NCBI RefSeq assembly: GCF_029784165.1
Contig: NC_073694.1
Location: 43,941,639 to 44,005,638 of the forward strand
Length of the DNA stretch: 64,000 nt
Direction: 5' to 3'
Source of the DNA: Wyeomyia smithii
Lineage: Eukaryota; Arthropoda; Insecta; Diptera; Culicidae
The position numbers and the translations under genes are program-made. The notes beneath the pieces were generated by a model, which was not told where the DNA came from, made no database searches, and was given only the letters and a program-made list of their open reading frames with translations. Shown here piece by piece: positions 1 through 10,854 of this stretch (its first letter is position 1; each line of letters starts with the position of its first letter).

Positions 1-1
1 G

Positions 2-1744
2 AAAAAGTTCTGGAGCTTCGTAAACTCGAAGAGGAAAAGCTCTGCAATACCGACGGAAGTGTTTCTTGATGAATCTAAATCGTCTACCGAAGCTGATGCA
101 TGTGAGATGTTCGCCACGTTCTTCTCGTCGGTTTTTGCTTCCGATCCTGTTCCTACACGATCCGTCGAAAGTGCTATACAGAACGTTCCGAATAATTGTG
201 TTGACTTAGATGTCTTTGAAATCACTCCAGAAATGGTCATCACGGCTGCTAAGAAATTGAAAACGTCATATTCCGCTGGGCCGGATGGGATTCCAGCTGT
301 AATATTTCGCCGATGCGCCGAATTGCTTGCTGTGCCACTATGCCGCATCTTCAATGAATCCTTCGCATCAGGAAAATTCCCGGATGTCTGGAAAAACTCC
401 ATAATGTTTCCTGTTTTCAAAAATGGTGATCGTAGCAACGTAAAAAATTACCGCGGCATCACCAATTTATCCGCGGGCTCGAAGCTTTTTGAAATTATCG
501 TAAGTGCAGCTATACAACGTAGCACTAGACACTATATTTCATCTGACCAACATGGTTTTACGACTGGCCGCTCCGTCACTACGAATCTCCTAGACTTTAC
601 CTCTAGTTGTATTAACGAAATGGAACGCAAAGCGCAGGTGGATGTGATATACACTGATCTGAAGGCTGCTTTCGACCGCATAAATCACCGGATACTTCTA
701 GACAAGATTTTACGAATGGGTGCTTCGCAACAATTCGTAAAATGGCTATGCTCATATTTGTGTGGTAGACTAGTGCGAGTGAAATTAGGATCACAATTAT
801 CGCCTCCATTCACCAATAAATCTGGGGTGCCACAAGGCAGTAATTTGGGACCACTACTGTTTATACTATATTTCAACGACGCTGCTGCTGTATTAGGAAT
901 TGGATGTAGGCTTTTTTATGCTGACGACCTTAAAATATTTCTGACGATTCGTTGTATCGAGGATTGTCATCGTCTTCAGGAAATGATAAATTCGTTTGTG
1001 TATTGGTGTAAATTGAATTGTCTGACAATCAGCATTGCTAAATGCAACGTAATAACCTATCATCGTATAAAATCGCCCATTAAATTCAATTACCAAATAG
1101 ATGGCCAGGCTCTGAATAGAGTTGAGTACGTGAATGATCTTGGCGTGACCCTCGATTCAAAACTGTCTTTTGATCGTCATCGTACTATGATTATTTCAAA
1201 AGCCAATCGCCAGTTAGGCTTCATATCGAAAATTGGACGTGATTTCAAAGACCCATACTGCTTCAAATCTCTCTATTGTGCACTTGTCCGTCCTATCCTC
1301 GAGTCCGCCAACCTTGTTTGGATGCCACACCAGCTTTATTGGAGTATACGATTAGAACGTGTGCAGCGTAGGTTCATACGTATAGCTCTTCGAGACTTAC
1401 CTTGGCGACAACCTGACAATCTTCCAGCGTATGCAGACCGTTGTCGTTTACTCAATCTGGATACCTTGGAACGCCGCCGCAAGGTACAACAGGTATTATT
1501 TGTGGCAAAGTTGTTGAATAATGAGGTAGACTCTCCAAAACTCTTGTCGTTGATAAATTTTCGTGCGCCGCAAAGAGCCCTTCGACCATCCTCACTATTA
1601 ATCAATCACTCTCATCGTACGAACTTTGGTCACAATGAACCCGTTGCCTCGTGTATTAATATGTTTAGTCGTATAGAAGAACATTTTGAATTTGGTGAGC
1701 CTTCGCAAAAATTGAAGAAAAAGCTAGTAAGGATAAGTTTTTAA
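2..1744 (+). CDS. LINE reverse transcriptase, CR1/Jockey group, 5' end outside window
   Basis: Polymerase of a non-LTR retrotransposon, which copies its RNA at a nicked chromosomal site. The frame is open from base 2, so the GTG at 59 is not a real start; the codons before it read KKFWSFVNSKRKSS, typical of the linker between endonuclease and RT. Counting from 59, the RT shows SAGPDGIP (about residues 72-79), the first catalytic aspartate in YTDLKAAFD (198-206), GVPQGSNLGPLLF (256-268) and FYADD (286-290). The thumb and C-terminal region follow, with NRQLGFI, LVRPILE and LERVQRRFIR. No stop or frameshift is seen, unlike every other LINE here. The endonuclease and ORF1 would lie left of the window. 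Clade is from motif memory; CR1 and Jockey cannot be separated by eye. Confidence 0.9.
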   Translation, partial: KKFWSFVNSKRKSSAIPTEVFLDESKSSTEADACEMFATFFSSVFASDPVPTRSVESAIQNVPNNCVDLDVFEITPEMVITAAKKLKTSYSAGPDGIPAVIFRRCAELLAVPLCRIFNESFASGKFPDVWKNSIMFPVFKNGDRSNVKNYRGITNLSAGSKLFEIIVSAAIQRSTRHYISSDQHGFTTGRSVTTNLLDFTSSCINEMERKAQVDVIYTDLKAAFDRINHRILLDKILRMGASQQFVKWLCSYLCGRLVRVKLGSQLSPPFTNKSGVPQGSNLGPLLFILYFNDAAAVLGIGCRLFYADDLKIFLTIRCIEDCHRLQEMINSFVYWCKLNCLTISIAKCNVITYHRIKSPIKFNYQIDGQALNRVEYVNDLGVTLDSKLSFDRHRTMIISKANRQLGFISKIGRDFKDPYCFKSLYCALVRPILESANLVWMPHQLYWSIRLERVQRRFIRIALRDLPWRQPDNLPAYADRCRLLNLDTLERRRKVQQVLFVAKLLNNEVDSPKLLSLINFRAPQRALRPSSLLINHSHRTNFGHNEPVASCINMFSRIEEHFEFGEPSQKLKKKLVRISF

Positions 1745-1831
1745 TATTATATACATATATACCTAAGTTCATTAAGACTTCGAGTCAGATGAAAATTATA
1801 CCAAAATAAACAAAATAAACAAATAAACAAA
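1745..1831 (+). repeat. LINE 3' UTR and short tandem tail
   Basis: About 50 bases follow the RT stop codon and end in repeated AAATAAAC/AAATAAAC-like units (about 1804-1830). Such short tandem tails mark the 3' end of CR1/Jockey-group insertions. This sets the right border of the element near 1831. Confidence 0.7.
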
Positions 1832-4800
1832 TGGAATTCAAATTGATAATTTCATAGTGTTCTTGAAATTTTGTTTTCGTGTTAAACACTTTTTACCGGG
1901 AACTATTATGAGCAAACCTCGAGCATTTTAAAGAGATTAAGCCAAATTTACTGCGATTTTTTTACAAGGTTGTTTCCCATTTTTCTTATTTCTCTGTTTT
2001 GATTACGAACATCCTAAAGAAATCAATTTAAACTGATTGGAGTTTAGAAAATGTATAAATTTTGACCGGAAGTGTTGTTATTTGCTTGTATATTGATGTT
2101 TTTTTTGGTAGTTGTATAAGAACTATATTGAAAACTCATTTATCTACATTCTTCGTGTTAAAAACCCGAAAAAATGTCAGCTCTTCATTTATGGTCAACT
2201 GGATCGTCGTTAATTTTACTTCTAATATTATGACATCTTTATCACCACAGTTTTGTTAGATTTCACCGATAATGTTATAACTTAGCAGTATTTCATGGAT
2301 TTATGTTGGCTCTATCCAATTTTTACCGATATACCTCTTGAACAATTATTAGAACATATCAGCAAAGCTGCTCAGTAATAAACAATTATTATTATTGACT
2401 TGATGGTATAATATTTCATGAAAATATTAAAATGTATAAAAACTGAGGACTACGTGGTTTACTCTTGAAAACTGCCCCACGCTACCAGCGAGGGCTTCTA
2501 TCAACCCTCGAGCCCATTTAAACATTTCTTTCAAAAAGACACAAGCTTGACAGGATTCTCAATGGAAAGAAATCCAATAATGCTTTGTATCGAAAAGGGC
2601 AAAAAACTGACATGTACTAGACTCATAACGAATTTCGGCGAATCGATAAATCAATGTTAACTAAATCTAGTTGACTGTCTCCTCCAACGTTGTCTCGTGG
2701 TTTCATTTCCAATGCAGGTCGTGCATTTGATAGCTGTCTGTGTTTGTATACCTGGCAGCAGTATACGCGCCATGTCCCCACGTCACGGTCGCACGTTGCT
2801 CCCAAAGCGTCCCAAGTATAATGCAGCCTGGCGGGTGAAATGGGCCGCTGACTGAATTGCTTTCTGCCGCTGCCGTCATGTTACGTGATGATGTCAAATA
2901 AATGTATCGAAATCGAAATTGTGAGAACTTCATGTAGTACGCGGGTCGATGGTTGTTTTCGGTGTCACTGCACCTCGAGTCGTAGCGTGACTCTCCCTAG
3001 TGAGCATTTTATTGGTTTAACTATCCATCGAACCGTGAATGCCCTTGAGTTCGAAACTGAATAGTTTAAAATTTTGACTAGGAATACCGCATAATTTTAG
3101 AATCATAATGTTTTAAACCTAAAAATTCACTTTGATATCAAATGAAGTCAACAGTTTAACTCGATTGACAATTTTAGGCAACATCGGAAAACATCTACGA
3201 CATCGACACCCGCTTGAAATGCTTTAATTCCGATAATTGTGTTGGGACCAGCAGCACAACGTGAACGGAATGCCCAACCAATTGTTAGACTGCCGGTCGA
3301 CTGCGAGGGTGCCATCACACAGCGGAAGCACACCGGGCCAGGCGGTGTGTGCGGTTATCGGTTTCCGGCTCGTAGGCGTGAAATCTGGGTTGCACGTGAA
3401 CAGTCCGAAAATTAAATAATAGTAAGTACAAAATTTCAATGAGCTACGGGAAGAATTCAACCGACGGAAACCACAACCGAGATTTCACGACCCTGTCCCG
3501 GATCGGTCGATGATGTCGGCTGGTGGTGCCGATGGTCGATCGCATGCTGTCAGTTTGCCACCAGCATGACATGTACGAGTGGTCAAAGATGACACACCGG
3601 TGGCGGTGGTTGTAGATTTTAATTATTGAAAATAAATACGCTGCATGTCCAACACGTCAGCAAACACGCGCCGTCTCGCCTCGGCAGAAAATGGGTACGT
3701 CCCCCTGATTACGTCGGGTTCGACAATCGAACTGAGCAGCAACCGGCAGTTTATCGGCTCACACGTAATGCATGAAAACCACTTTCGTTGAACCACATCC
3801 AACTGTGCTGGAGTTCGACTGGTAATCCCCCATGCACAAGTGGAAGAATTTTCATCGGGGGTGTATTTGTACATAGAACCTGTGCTGTTTAATTCTTAAC
3901 TTAACCCCTCCACCTTTGTCAGCACGGCCAAATTTTTGCAGTATTTGCGAGATTAAAAAGAAAAAATTAAACAATAACGAAGGGTGGAAAACTTCTCTCG
4001 CCTTTTTTTTTAAATTCTCAAATCTCACACTTTCCACATCGATACCGAAGCCCCAGTCCTGCAGCTCTAAAGTACAGTACACTTTGGCTATCCCACTCTA
4101 AACCGAAATTGAGGTTGTAAATTGAAAATAAGCTTCGCTCTTTGCATCAGATCATAGCATTTACACATGATCAAAGCAATGAACGGGTTACACAGTCTTA
4201 TCAGCAGACATGCACCGTTCTGATTCATCGTAAAAGTGCACACACAAAAAAACATCAAAATCGAAAGTGAAAAGTGATTGTAATCCTTCACGTATTTTTT
4301 GTCTGTCTGGTTTGCTCCAGGCGGGTATCAAAACCCGAGCCATTGATAGTCAATGCGAGTGAGAACTGTTTCCCTAACTCAACTCGGCTGAGTGTAAGCG
4401 TGCTTTGCGAATCATCACAACAGCTGGATCGTTAAACCGGATCAGTGTTTTGTCTGCTTTCGGTAACAGAATACTCCGGTGAACTTTTTACCAATACGAA
4501 ACGCCATCGCTGATACTGGTAATCTGCTGATATTGGTAAGTGAATGATTACAGGAGCCATTGTTATCGCTTGTATATAATAAATGATGAAATCCTTTGTT
4601 GAATTGTACAACTTCTGATAGTTTTGGTCCACGAAACCAACGTGAAGAAACGCATCGGCTCGAATTGCTAAACGATACAGCACAAATACGCGCGTCACTT
4701 TTATTACTTAGATTCAATTCCACGCAAAAAAAACCGTTTTCCTCCAAAAAATCGTTGACAACCCCTGCGATTTTCTCGGTACTGCCTTTTATTACCTCCT

Positions 4801-5550
4801 TGCAAAATCCTCTAAATCACCAACTCAGTATACATATATGTTTATAGCATTCACCATACCCACTAGATGTGGTTCTTTTGTCATTCAAAACCATGAGCTT
4901 CGCATACAAAATCAAGGAAAGCAGAAAGAAAAAACAAATGTTCCCAACGAACCAGGAGTTGATTTATAAACAGAGAAACACTGCCTTCCGACTCCGGTAG
5001 TGATGGGGTGCCATAAAGCAGATGAGCACGTGGGGACATTCGGAAAAACGAAACCGGACCGGTTGTTGATGGGTGAGGTTTGCTTTTCCATCATCGTTTT
5101 CCACTCACCACTCATCCGGCGGCGGTTGGAAGGGGGGTAAAGAAGGAGGCTATCAAAGTGACTGGGGTGATTCGGAAAAATGGAAGGGAAAAACGCAGAC
5201 CATAAGGACGCCAATGTGTGAATTACATTATGACTACATTTGGCTCATTGCGTGGCTGACTCATCCGCTCGGTAGTTTAACCGGTACGTGGAGCAAAAAG
5301 TAACGACATGACGCCAGCGGACAAGTTCTTGCGCTATCCGTTGCTTGGGAGAAGTACGAAGAAAGATGTCCTTTGCTTAATGGAGTGCATAAGGGCCGTC
5401 ATTATGTTTCAATTACTAAGATGCTTTTTTTTCGTTTGCGATTAAGATGTGCACTTTTTGTGTTCAACGGAAAGCTGACCGTAAATAAATTGAGATATTT
5501 TCCGTGAGCCTTTTAGTTATAGTAACAGTTTATTTTTTGTTAAAATTATC
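1832..5550. other. no gene recognised
   Basis: AT-rich sequence with GC-richer patches near 2700-2900, 3250-3800 and 5080-5200. The longest open frames are about 60-104 codons, overlap on both strands, and match no family I know. No repeat, tRNA or splice-consistent exon could be supported. Confidence 0.5.
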
Positions 5551-5725
5551 CAAAAAAGTAAATCAAAGCCTTGATGCTATATTCCGTATCGGAACTCGAC
5601 CTTCTGTTCATTATACACAGACTTCACTGTACCCTGTTAGTGTACAGGACAATTGCGGGGCTAGCGCTACGATCCTACTGACACCAGGAGTTTATCCCAA
5701 GCCGGGCTTCGAACATACGACGACT
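5551..5725 (-). mobile_element. tRNA-derived SINE fragment
   Basis: Read on the minus strand, a Pol III B-box-like GTTCGAAGCC (about 5706-5716) is followed by a body with CTGGTGTCAGTAGGATCG and a 3' end running into TTTGATTTAC. I recall this body as an abundant culicine mosquito SINE (Feilai-like), but the name is unverified. The A-box side is degraded beyond about 5725. It directly abuts the 5' end of LOA copy 1. Confidence 0.6.
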
Positions 5726-5899
5726 GTGACGGTTCGGTTGAGTTTAAGTTTAGTCTGTATGAATAGACCTAGATTATTGAGAACTGGAGCAGAGGGTTGG
5801 TTAAAACCCCTAAGCTAAGGTGGAACCCTCAATACCTGGCGCCCTCCACAGTACTTAGCCCTTTGCGTTATGCCACCGTAACACGCACGTGGCATACTC

Positions 5900-7082
5900 G
5901 TGGGATCAAAAATGAACTCAAATAATAAATCTATAATCACTTCAAACCTGAGCCCCGGCAACCTTACCCTGCCGGAGCAAATAAAGATGAGAAGCTCCAT
6001 GGCGTGCAGCCCTACAAGGCCGCACGCAACAGGTAGAACTGAGGAGATGAAACTGGAGGAGAATTTCAACCTCGACAGCGATTCGGTTTCATCACTAGTC
6101 CTCGGTTCGCCTAGCGGAAGAGAGGAGAGCCCGACGAACTGACTTCCCGCTCCGGTGACTCTTCGGCGAGTCAAACCGCTCTCTCAATCGCAACGGCGGT
6201 GCCTGAATAGACTGCTAAGCCAAGGTCACTCACGTGAGCTTAGTTCGTCAACCAGTCGACCGGATTGACCGCTTAGGTCAGGTCTTAAACAAGCGACAAC
6301 GGTCGACTGATACAGCGTCGCCAAACACGAGCGCCAAGGGCTCGATCTCTGGACTTGGCAAGCGCGGAGCCTCCTGCACCGCGTCAAATGTCAGGGGTAA
6401 CGTACAGGGAGATGCTGGAGGCAACAAGCCTGTCGATCACATCGATCGACAGGCCAGCTTCCCGACTTACCCCTGAACAGCTAAAAACTGTTCGTGACGT
6501 CATCCTGGACTGCATTGTGGACCAGGAGCCATCTTCCATCAGGCCCAAGTTTTGGAGTTGCCGACTAAGAAACGGCGCAACTTGATACAACTTGACTGTA
6601 CCGATAGCGACATAGTCAGATGGCTGCAGACTACGACGTCTTCTCTAAAACCTTGGAAGGAATCACATCGTGTATTTCGCACGAAGGAACCTGCCCAAGG
6701 CATTACAATTCGTCGGGTACTTTCAAGACAGTGTGGGCACCACGAACGACAGAATTCTCTGTCTACTCCGAAACCAGGACGACGGTTTCTCCAGGCGTGC
6801 ATGGCAAGTATGCCATGGCAACGTTACTGGAAAGAATGTCGAACTGATGGTGGAGCTGGAACAATAATCTGCGAACCAAGTAGCGGCACAGAGATTCCTG
6901 CTGAACTTAATGTACGGCAAAGCACGCATATACAGGCGCGAAAGTCACTGTTGCAAAGGCAGGAAAGGTACGTTCGGAGACTCCCTCAGGAAGTGTACCG
7001 CTACCACCTGCACGTTGCAATCCAACAACAGCGGAGAAGATTCCGCCGAAACATCGAAAATGGAGTAAAAGTGAGCATCTGA
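5900..7082 (+). pseudogene. LOA ORF1 (gag-like) remnant
   Basis: ORF1 proteins of these LINEs bind element RNA. Recognisable parts lie in several frames: LSPGNLTLPEQ near 5950, SLSITSIDRPASRLTPEQLK and DVILDCIVDQEPSSIRPKF near 6430-6560, WLQTTTSSLKPW near 6620, then GYFQDSVGTTNDRILCLLRNQ and FSRRAWQVCHGNVTGKNVEL near 6715-6850, and RFLLNLMYGKARIYRRE near 6890. The LTPEQL...IKPKF module is characteristic of LOA ORF1. At least four frameshifts and several stops break it. Confidence 0.75.
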
Positions 7083-7259
7083 GCAGTCAATCCGCCAAAA
7101 CGTGGAAGTCGCACTTCTGTCGCCTACCGTCTGCTGCAACAGGAGCGTGTGGCTAGTGGTGCGCAGACAACCCAACCTAGCGTCACCGCTGATGGCTACT
7201 ATCCGCCAATCGGAACTCCACAAGCTCCAATGAAGTCTTCCACTTTATGTGAGCAGAAT

Positions 7260-8335
7260 ACGCTGCGTCCAGGTGAACCTCCATCATGCGCTAGAAGCCA
7301 AGGAAGTTCACCAAAGAACAGCTATCCGTCACGCTGATCCAAGAACCATGGGTCCACGATACCAGGATCCATGGCTTAACCAATCCAAACGGTAAGCTGA
7401 TCTATTGCAGCCAACCGTCAAACCATAGGACTACAATTCTGTTGAACAGAAATATCAAGTTTGTTCTCATTAAAGAATTCATACAACGGGATTTGGTTGC
7501 CATTGCGGTGGAAGTCCAGACGATTAATGGCACACAGGAAATGGTCGTTATCTCCGCTTACTTCCCGGGGGACGTGAACGACATACCACCATCTGAAGTT
7601 GCAGCGCTTGTGCGGTACTGCCAAGGCATCAATAAGCCACTCATCGTCGGCTACAATGCCAACACGCACCGCACAGTCTGAGGAAGCTCGAATGTGAACA
7701 CACGATGTGAGCACCTGCTTGAATACCTAACTCCCAACAACGTCAATGTATGCAATGTAGGAAACGAACCAACATTTAGTAATGCTATTAGACAAGAGGC
7801 CTTAGATGTCACTCTATGTAGCGCCTCGATAACGGAGAAGGTCAAAAACTGGCATGTCTCTGATGAACCTAGTTTATCAGATCATTGACATATAGAACAC
7901 TTTAGGAATCCTAAAAAAACCTACTGGAACTTTTTCAAGGAACATCTAGTTAACTCAAAGACATCCTGCCTCATAAATATTCTAATTCCAGTTGAATTGA
8001 ATATCGCAGCGAGTGACCTACAGCATAGGACCACGGATGCTTTCAATACAAACTGTCCGTTAACGAAACGGACAGTCTGCCGTGATGTGCCCTGGCCTGG
8101 TGGATCAAAACTCTAAGCAACGAGATGCCTGTTTAACAGGACCAAAATTACGTCCAACCGCTCATAGAGCATCCCTTACAAAATACAACGTAGAGCTACG
8201 CATAGCCAAAAGAAGATCCAGAGTCCGATTCTGTGAGGACATTCAGACTCTGCCTGAGGCTACGCGCCTGCAAAAAGCGATTTCCAAAGATCACACGAAT
8301 GGTCATAGGCAATAAAAAAAGGGGAGACGGAGCTA
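7260..8335 (+). pseudogene. LOA AP-type endonuclease and linker remnant
   Basis: The endonuclease nicks target DNA to prime reverse transcription. Seen in order: VNLHHALEAK (about 7280), LIQEPWV and TNPNGKLIYCSQ after a frame change (about 7340-7410), LLNRNIKFVLI through GINKPLIVGYNANTH (7440-7675), then GSSNVNTRCEHLLEYLTPNNVNVCNVGNEPTF and WHVSDEPSLSDH (7683-7888). The linker before the RT continues with KYNVELRIAKRRSRVRF and EATRLQKAISKDHTNG (8190-8300). The usual GCDANAHH reads GYNANTH, so the catalytic aspartate in that motif looks lost. A stop follows THRTV. Confidence 0.8.
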
Positions 8336-8338
8336 TAA

Positions 8339-8715
8339 GGCCGTTACAAATTCAATTTTCATTTTATGTCGCCCCCCCCTTCAAAAATCTTGAATATTGG
8401 AAGGGGAAGAAAAAAAAGCTCAAACCGTTTTGTTCATTTTATTGGTTTTCCGACAGCATAAATGCTTAATTTAGCAACAAACAAGTCCAGTAACAGCGGG
8501 AGTCTCGTCAAAAGGCAAGCGAAATAAATAATAATAATAATAAAATGTTATTTTTCAACATTTATTTGAGTGCAAGTTACAAACGTCATAACTTGCACAC
8601 AAACTTTGATCAAAGATATTTCTTTTTTTTCGTCTCGGGGTTATCATAGTTTGCCACCCCCTTTGCTAACTATGATAACCTTGGACATAAAAAGATTTTG
8701 AAATTTGTATCAGCC
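8339..8715. mobile_element. TAA-target MITE inserted in LOA copy 1
   Basis: The 377-bp insert is flanked by TAA on both sides (8336-8338, 8716-8718). The ends are inverted copies: GGCCGTTACAAATTCAATTT on the left, and GGCTGATACAAATTTC read from the right, with TTTTATGTC shared further in. Removing the insert and one TAA restores an open LOA frame (GDGAI then TVTTKETLDVLL). The 3-bp target and GGC ends fit PIF/Harbinger-type (Tourist-like) MITEs. It contains two further stem-loops (8570-8598 and 8640-8679). There is no coding capacity. Confidence 0.85.
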
Positions 8716-8718
8716 TAA

Positions 8719-9545
8719 CTGTCACTACCAAAGAAACGCTGGATGTTCTCTTAAACAAGCGCTTTCCTGGCTCGACAGTGACCTCCGGGTCGAACGTTGA
8801 GGAGTAACAAAGCCTCGGATCAAGACGCATGACGCCACGAGACTCCGCAGTACTTTCTCGTAAACTGTTTACGGAGACTCCTATCAACTGGGCACCAAGC
8901 TCTTTTGAGCCTATGAAGTCACCGGGACCGGATGGCATTCTACCAATATTCGTGCAATAATCGAACGGAGTCATCATATCCGAACCTTTTTTTGAACCAG
9001 CTTTACTCTGGGACACATTCCGGTCAGCTGGCCGAACGTTAAGGTGATGTCTATACCAAAGCCGGACAAAAAAGACAAAACATTGCCAAAAGCTTTCCGA
9101 CCTATAAGTCTGACGTCACCGCTTCTCAAGTTGATGGAGAAAATTACGGATAACTACATCCGCAGCGAGTTTCTGAAGAATTTGCCCTTACATAAGCATC
9201 AACTTACTTAGTAACAAGGCAAATCTACAGAAAACGCTTTGAATTGCCTAGTGACGAAGATCGAGAAGTCACTGAAATATTAAGAAACAGCGGTCTGTGC
9301 TTTTCTTGATATTAAGGGAGCTTTCGATAACACGTCCTTCGCATCAATTCACACGGCTCTACAAAATAAAGGAGTCGATAATACTACAAGAAGGAAGAAG
9401 AATTTGGAGCACTGAGGCTACGAAGAAACACAACGAGGCTCGAGAACCGAGTCTTCCATCGGGCATCATCCGATTCTACACGAACGGATAAAAAATCGGG
9501 TTCTAGACTGGAAATGAACATGCCGACAGCGTACCAAGACAAGGA
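8719..9545 (+). pseudogene. LOA reverse transcriptase and RNase H remnants
   Basis: The frame resumes after the MITE with VTTKETLDVLLNKRFPGSTV. Then come INWAPSSFEPMKSPGPDG (about 8885-8940), a region reading SLTS..LLKLMEKI (about 9100), and ENALNCLVTKIEKSLKY with AFLDIKGAFDNTSF (9230-9350), which holds the first RT catalytic aspartate. Sequence coding for the YADD region is absent. The tail has RFYTNG and GNEHADSVPRQGS, pieces of RNase H, so a second deletion removed the centre of that domain too. Stops are frequent. Confidence 0.8.
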
Positions 9546-9659
9546 TCTGCTTTATGGATACTACCATATCCGCCATTTTTTTCCGTGTTAGGTATTTTCG
9601 TCACTGCGACTAATTTTTTGATATTTTGTGACATATTCCCCCTTTTTTATTTTGCTTAG

Positions 9660-9923
9660 TCAGGATAACGTATCACTATTGTAAGTGGTCGTTATAGTAT
9701 GGCCAATAGCATTAGTCCAGTCCGATATTATACTTCGTATGAAGCGCACAACCGTACTGGGATTTGTTCTCCAGATTTCAGAGGGTTCCAGAAGCCCTCT
9801 CTCGAAGAACTTATATCTTTTGATAAAAATTGCCGGACAGCGACGTAACAGATGTTCTGAGTCTTTTTTTTCCATGCCACATACTCGACATGTATCATCT
9901 TGAAGTTTTTTCATAACCTTCAA
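9660..9923 (-). pseudogene. LOA C-terminal zinc-knuckle-like region
   Basis: An 88-codon frame with CRVCGMEKKDSEHLLRRC, a C-x2-C-x8-H-x4-C arrangement found at the C-terminus of LOA polyproteins. It is probably involved in nucleic acid binding. It ends DTLS-stop near the element's 3' border. The TGLITGHCP segment that precedes it in the family lies just upstream in another frame (about 9925-9970). Confidence 0.75.
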
Positions 9924-10078
9924 ATGATAACGGCTCGGACAATGCCCTGTTATTAAACCAGTATACGTGCTTAGATCTTTTTTGAAAGATCCAGTATTTT
10001 ACGAGTCATAGAAACGTTAAGAGTGATGAAACGTTTCGACTGCCTACCGATGAAGGTGTTTGTCCAGTTGAATTCCAC

Positions 10079-10525
10079 TTACAGAGTTTCCCATGCTTTT
10101 AGTTCCATTCTAAGGGAACAAGCGGATAGACCACAGAAGGGTTCTGGTCCTATGAACTGATGAGACGATCCAAGTCTTGCTAATTCATCGGCTCTTTCGT
10201 TCCCATCTATTCCACAGTGACCAGGAACCCAGTATAAGTCTACTTGATTATTACAACCCAGTGTTTGGAGTGATTGAACACACTCCCAAACTAGTTTTGA
10301 TGTGCATGTCGCAGACTTCATAGCCTTCAACGCTGCTTGACTGTCGGACATCATGTAAATGTTTGAGTGTCTGTATTTCCTGCGTAGGCATATTCCAGAA
10401 CATTCTAGTATTGCTTGGACTTCAGCTTGGAAGACAGTTGGCCATTGGCCCATTGGAACTGACAGGTCTATTCCTGGGCCAGTTACTCCTGCTCCCACTC
10501 TATTGTTCCTTTTTTAACCATATGT
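10079..10525 (-). pseudogene. LOA RNase H domain
   Basis: RNase H removes the RNA strand during element copying. The frame covers VGAGVTGPG, WPTVFQAEVQAILEC (catalytic Glu), MSDSQAALKA (catalytic Asp), LYWVPGHCGIDGNERADELA (His and last Asp) and GPEPFCGL. The first catalytic motif, normally FYTDG, reads FYTYG followed by a stop (about 10500-10525), so the first catalytic aspartate is lost. A frameshift separates it from the C-terminal region at its left. Confidence 0.85.
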
Positions 10526-10854
10526 GTAGAAAATGATTGATCCTGGGCGGAGATCAGGACCACCGCGTTCCCAAACATCACGCTCAGGTTCAAACATTCG
10601 AAATTGTCTTTCAAAATTGTATCTTTTCTCCATCCGGTCTTCATTGTTGATCACTAGGGGATTGATACGAATAGTTTTTAGAATACCTAGATGACCCGTT
10701 AAATCACCCTCAAAGAGCCTTAATGATCTTTTGATCCGTAAGGCACTCTTTTCGGCTTCTTATTGTATGAATTGATGCAGTGGAAGCATAAACAGTAGAG
10801 CTTCCAATGCCTTGGTGGGTGTGCTTCTTATTGCATCCGTTATTGAGAGAGTGG

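Larger units (their letters stand above)
5815..9545 (+). mobile_element. LOA-type LINE, copy 1, degenerate and internally deleted
   Basis: Order of parts: ORF1 (gag-like), AP-type endonuclease, linker, N-terminal RT, then a jump to RNase H remnants. The RT region stops after LDIKGAFDNTSF (about 9300-9355) and RNase H-like IIRFYTNG follows within 130 bases, so the RT core with the FADD site is missing. Many stops and frameshifts are present. A MITE sits at 8339-8715. LOA-type elements (Lian in Aedes) have this ORF1-APE-RT-RNase H order. The exact 5' border is uncertain (5730-5890). Confidence 0.85.
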
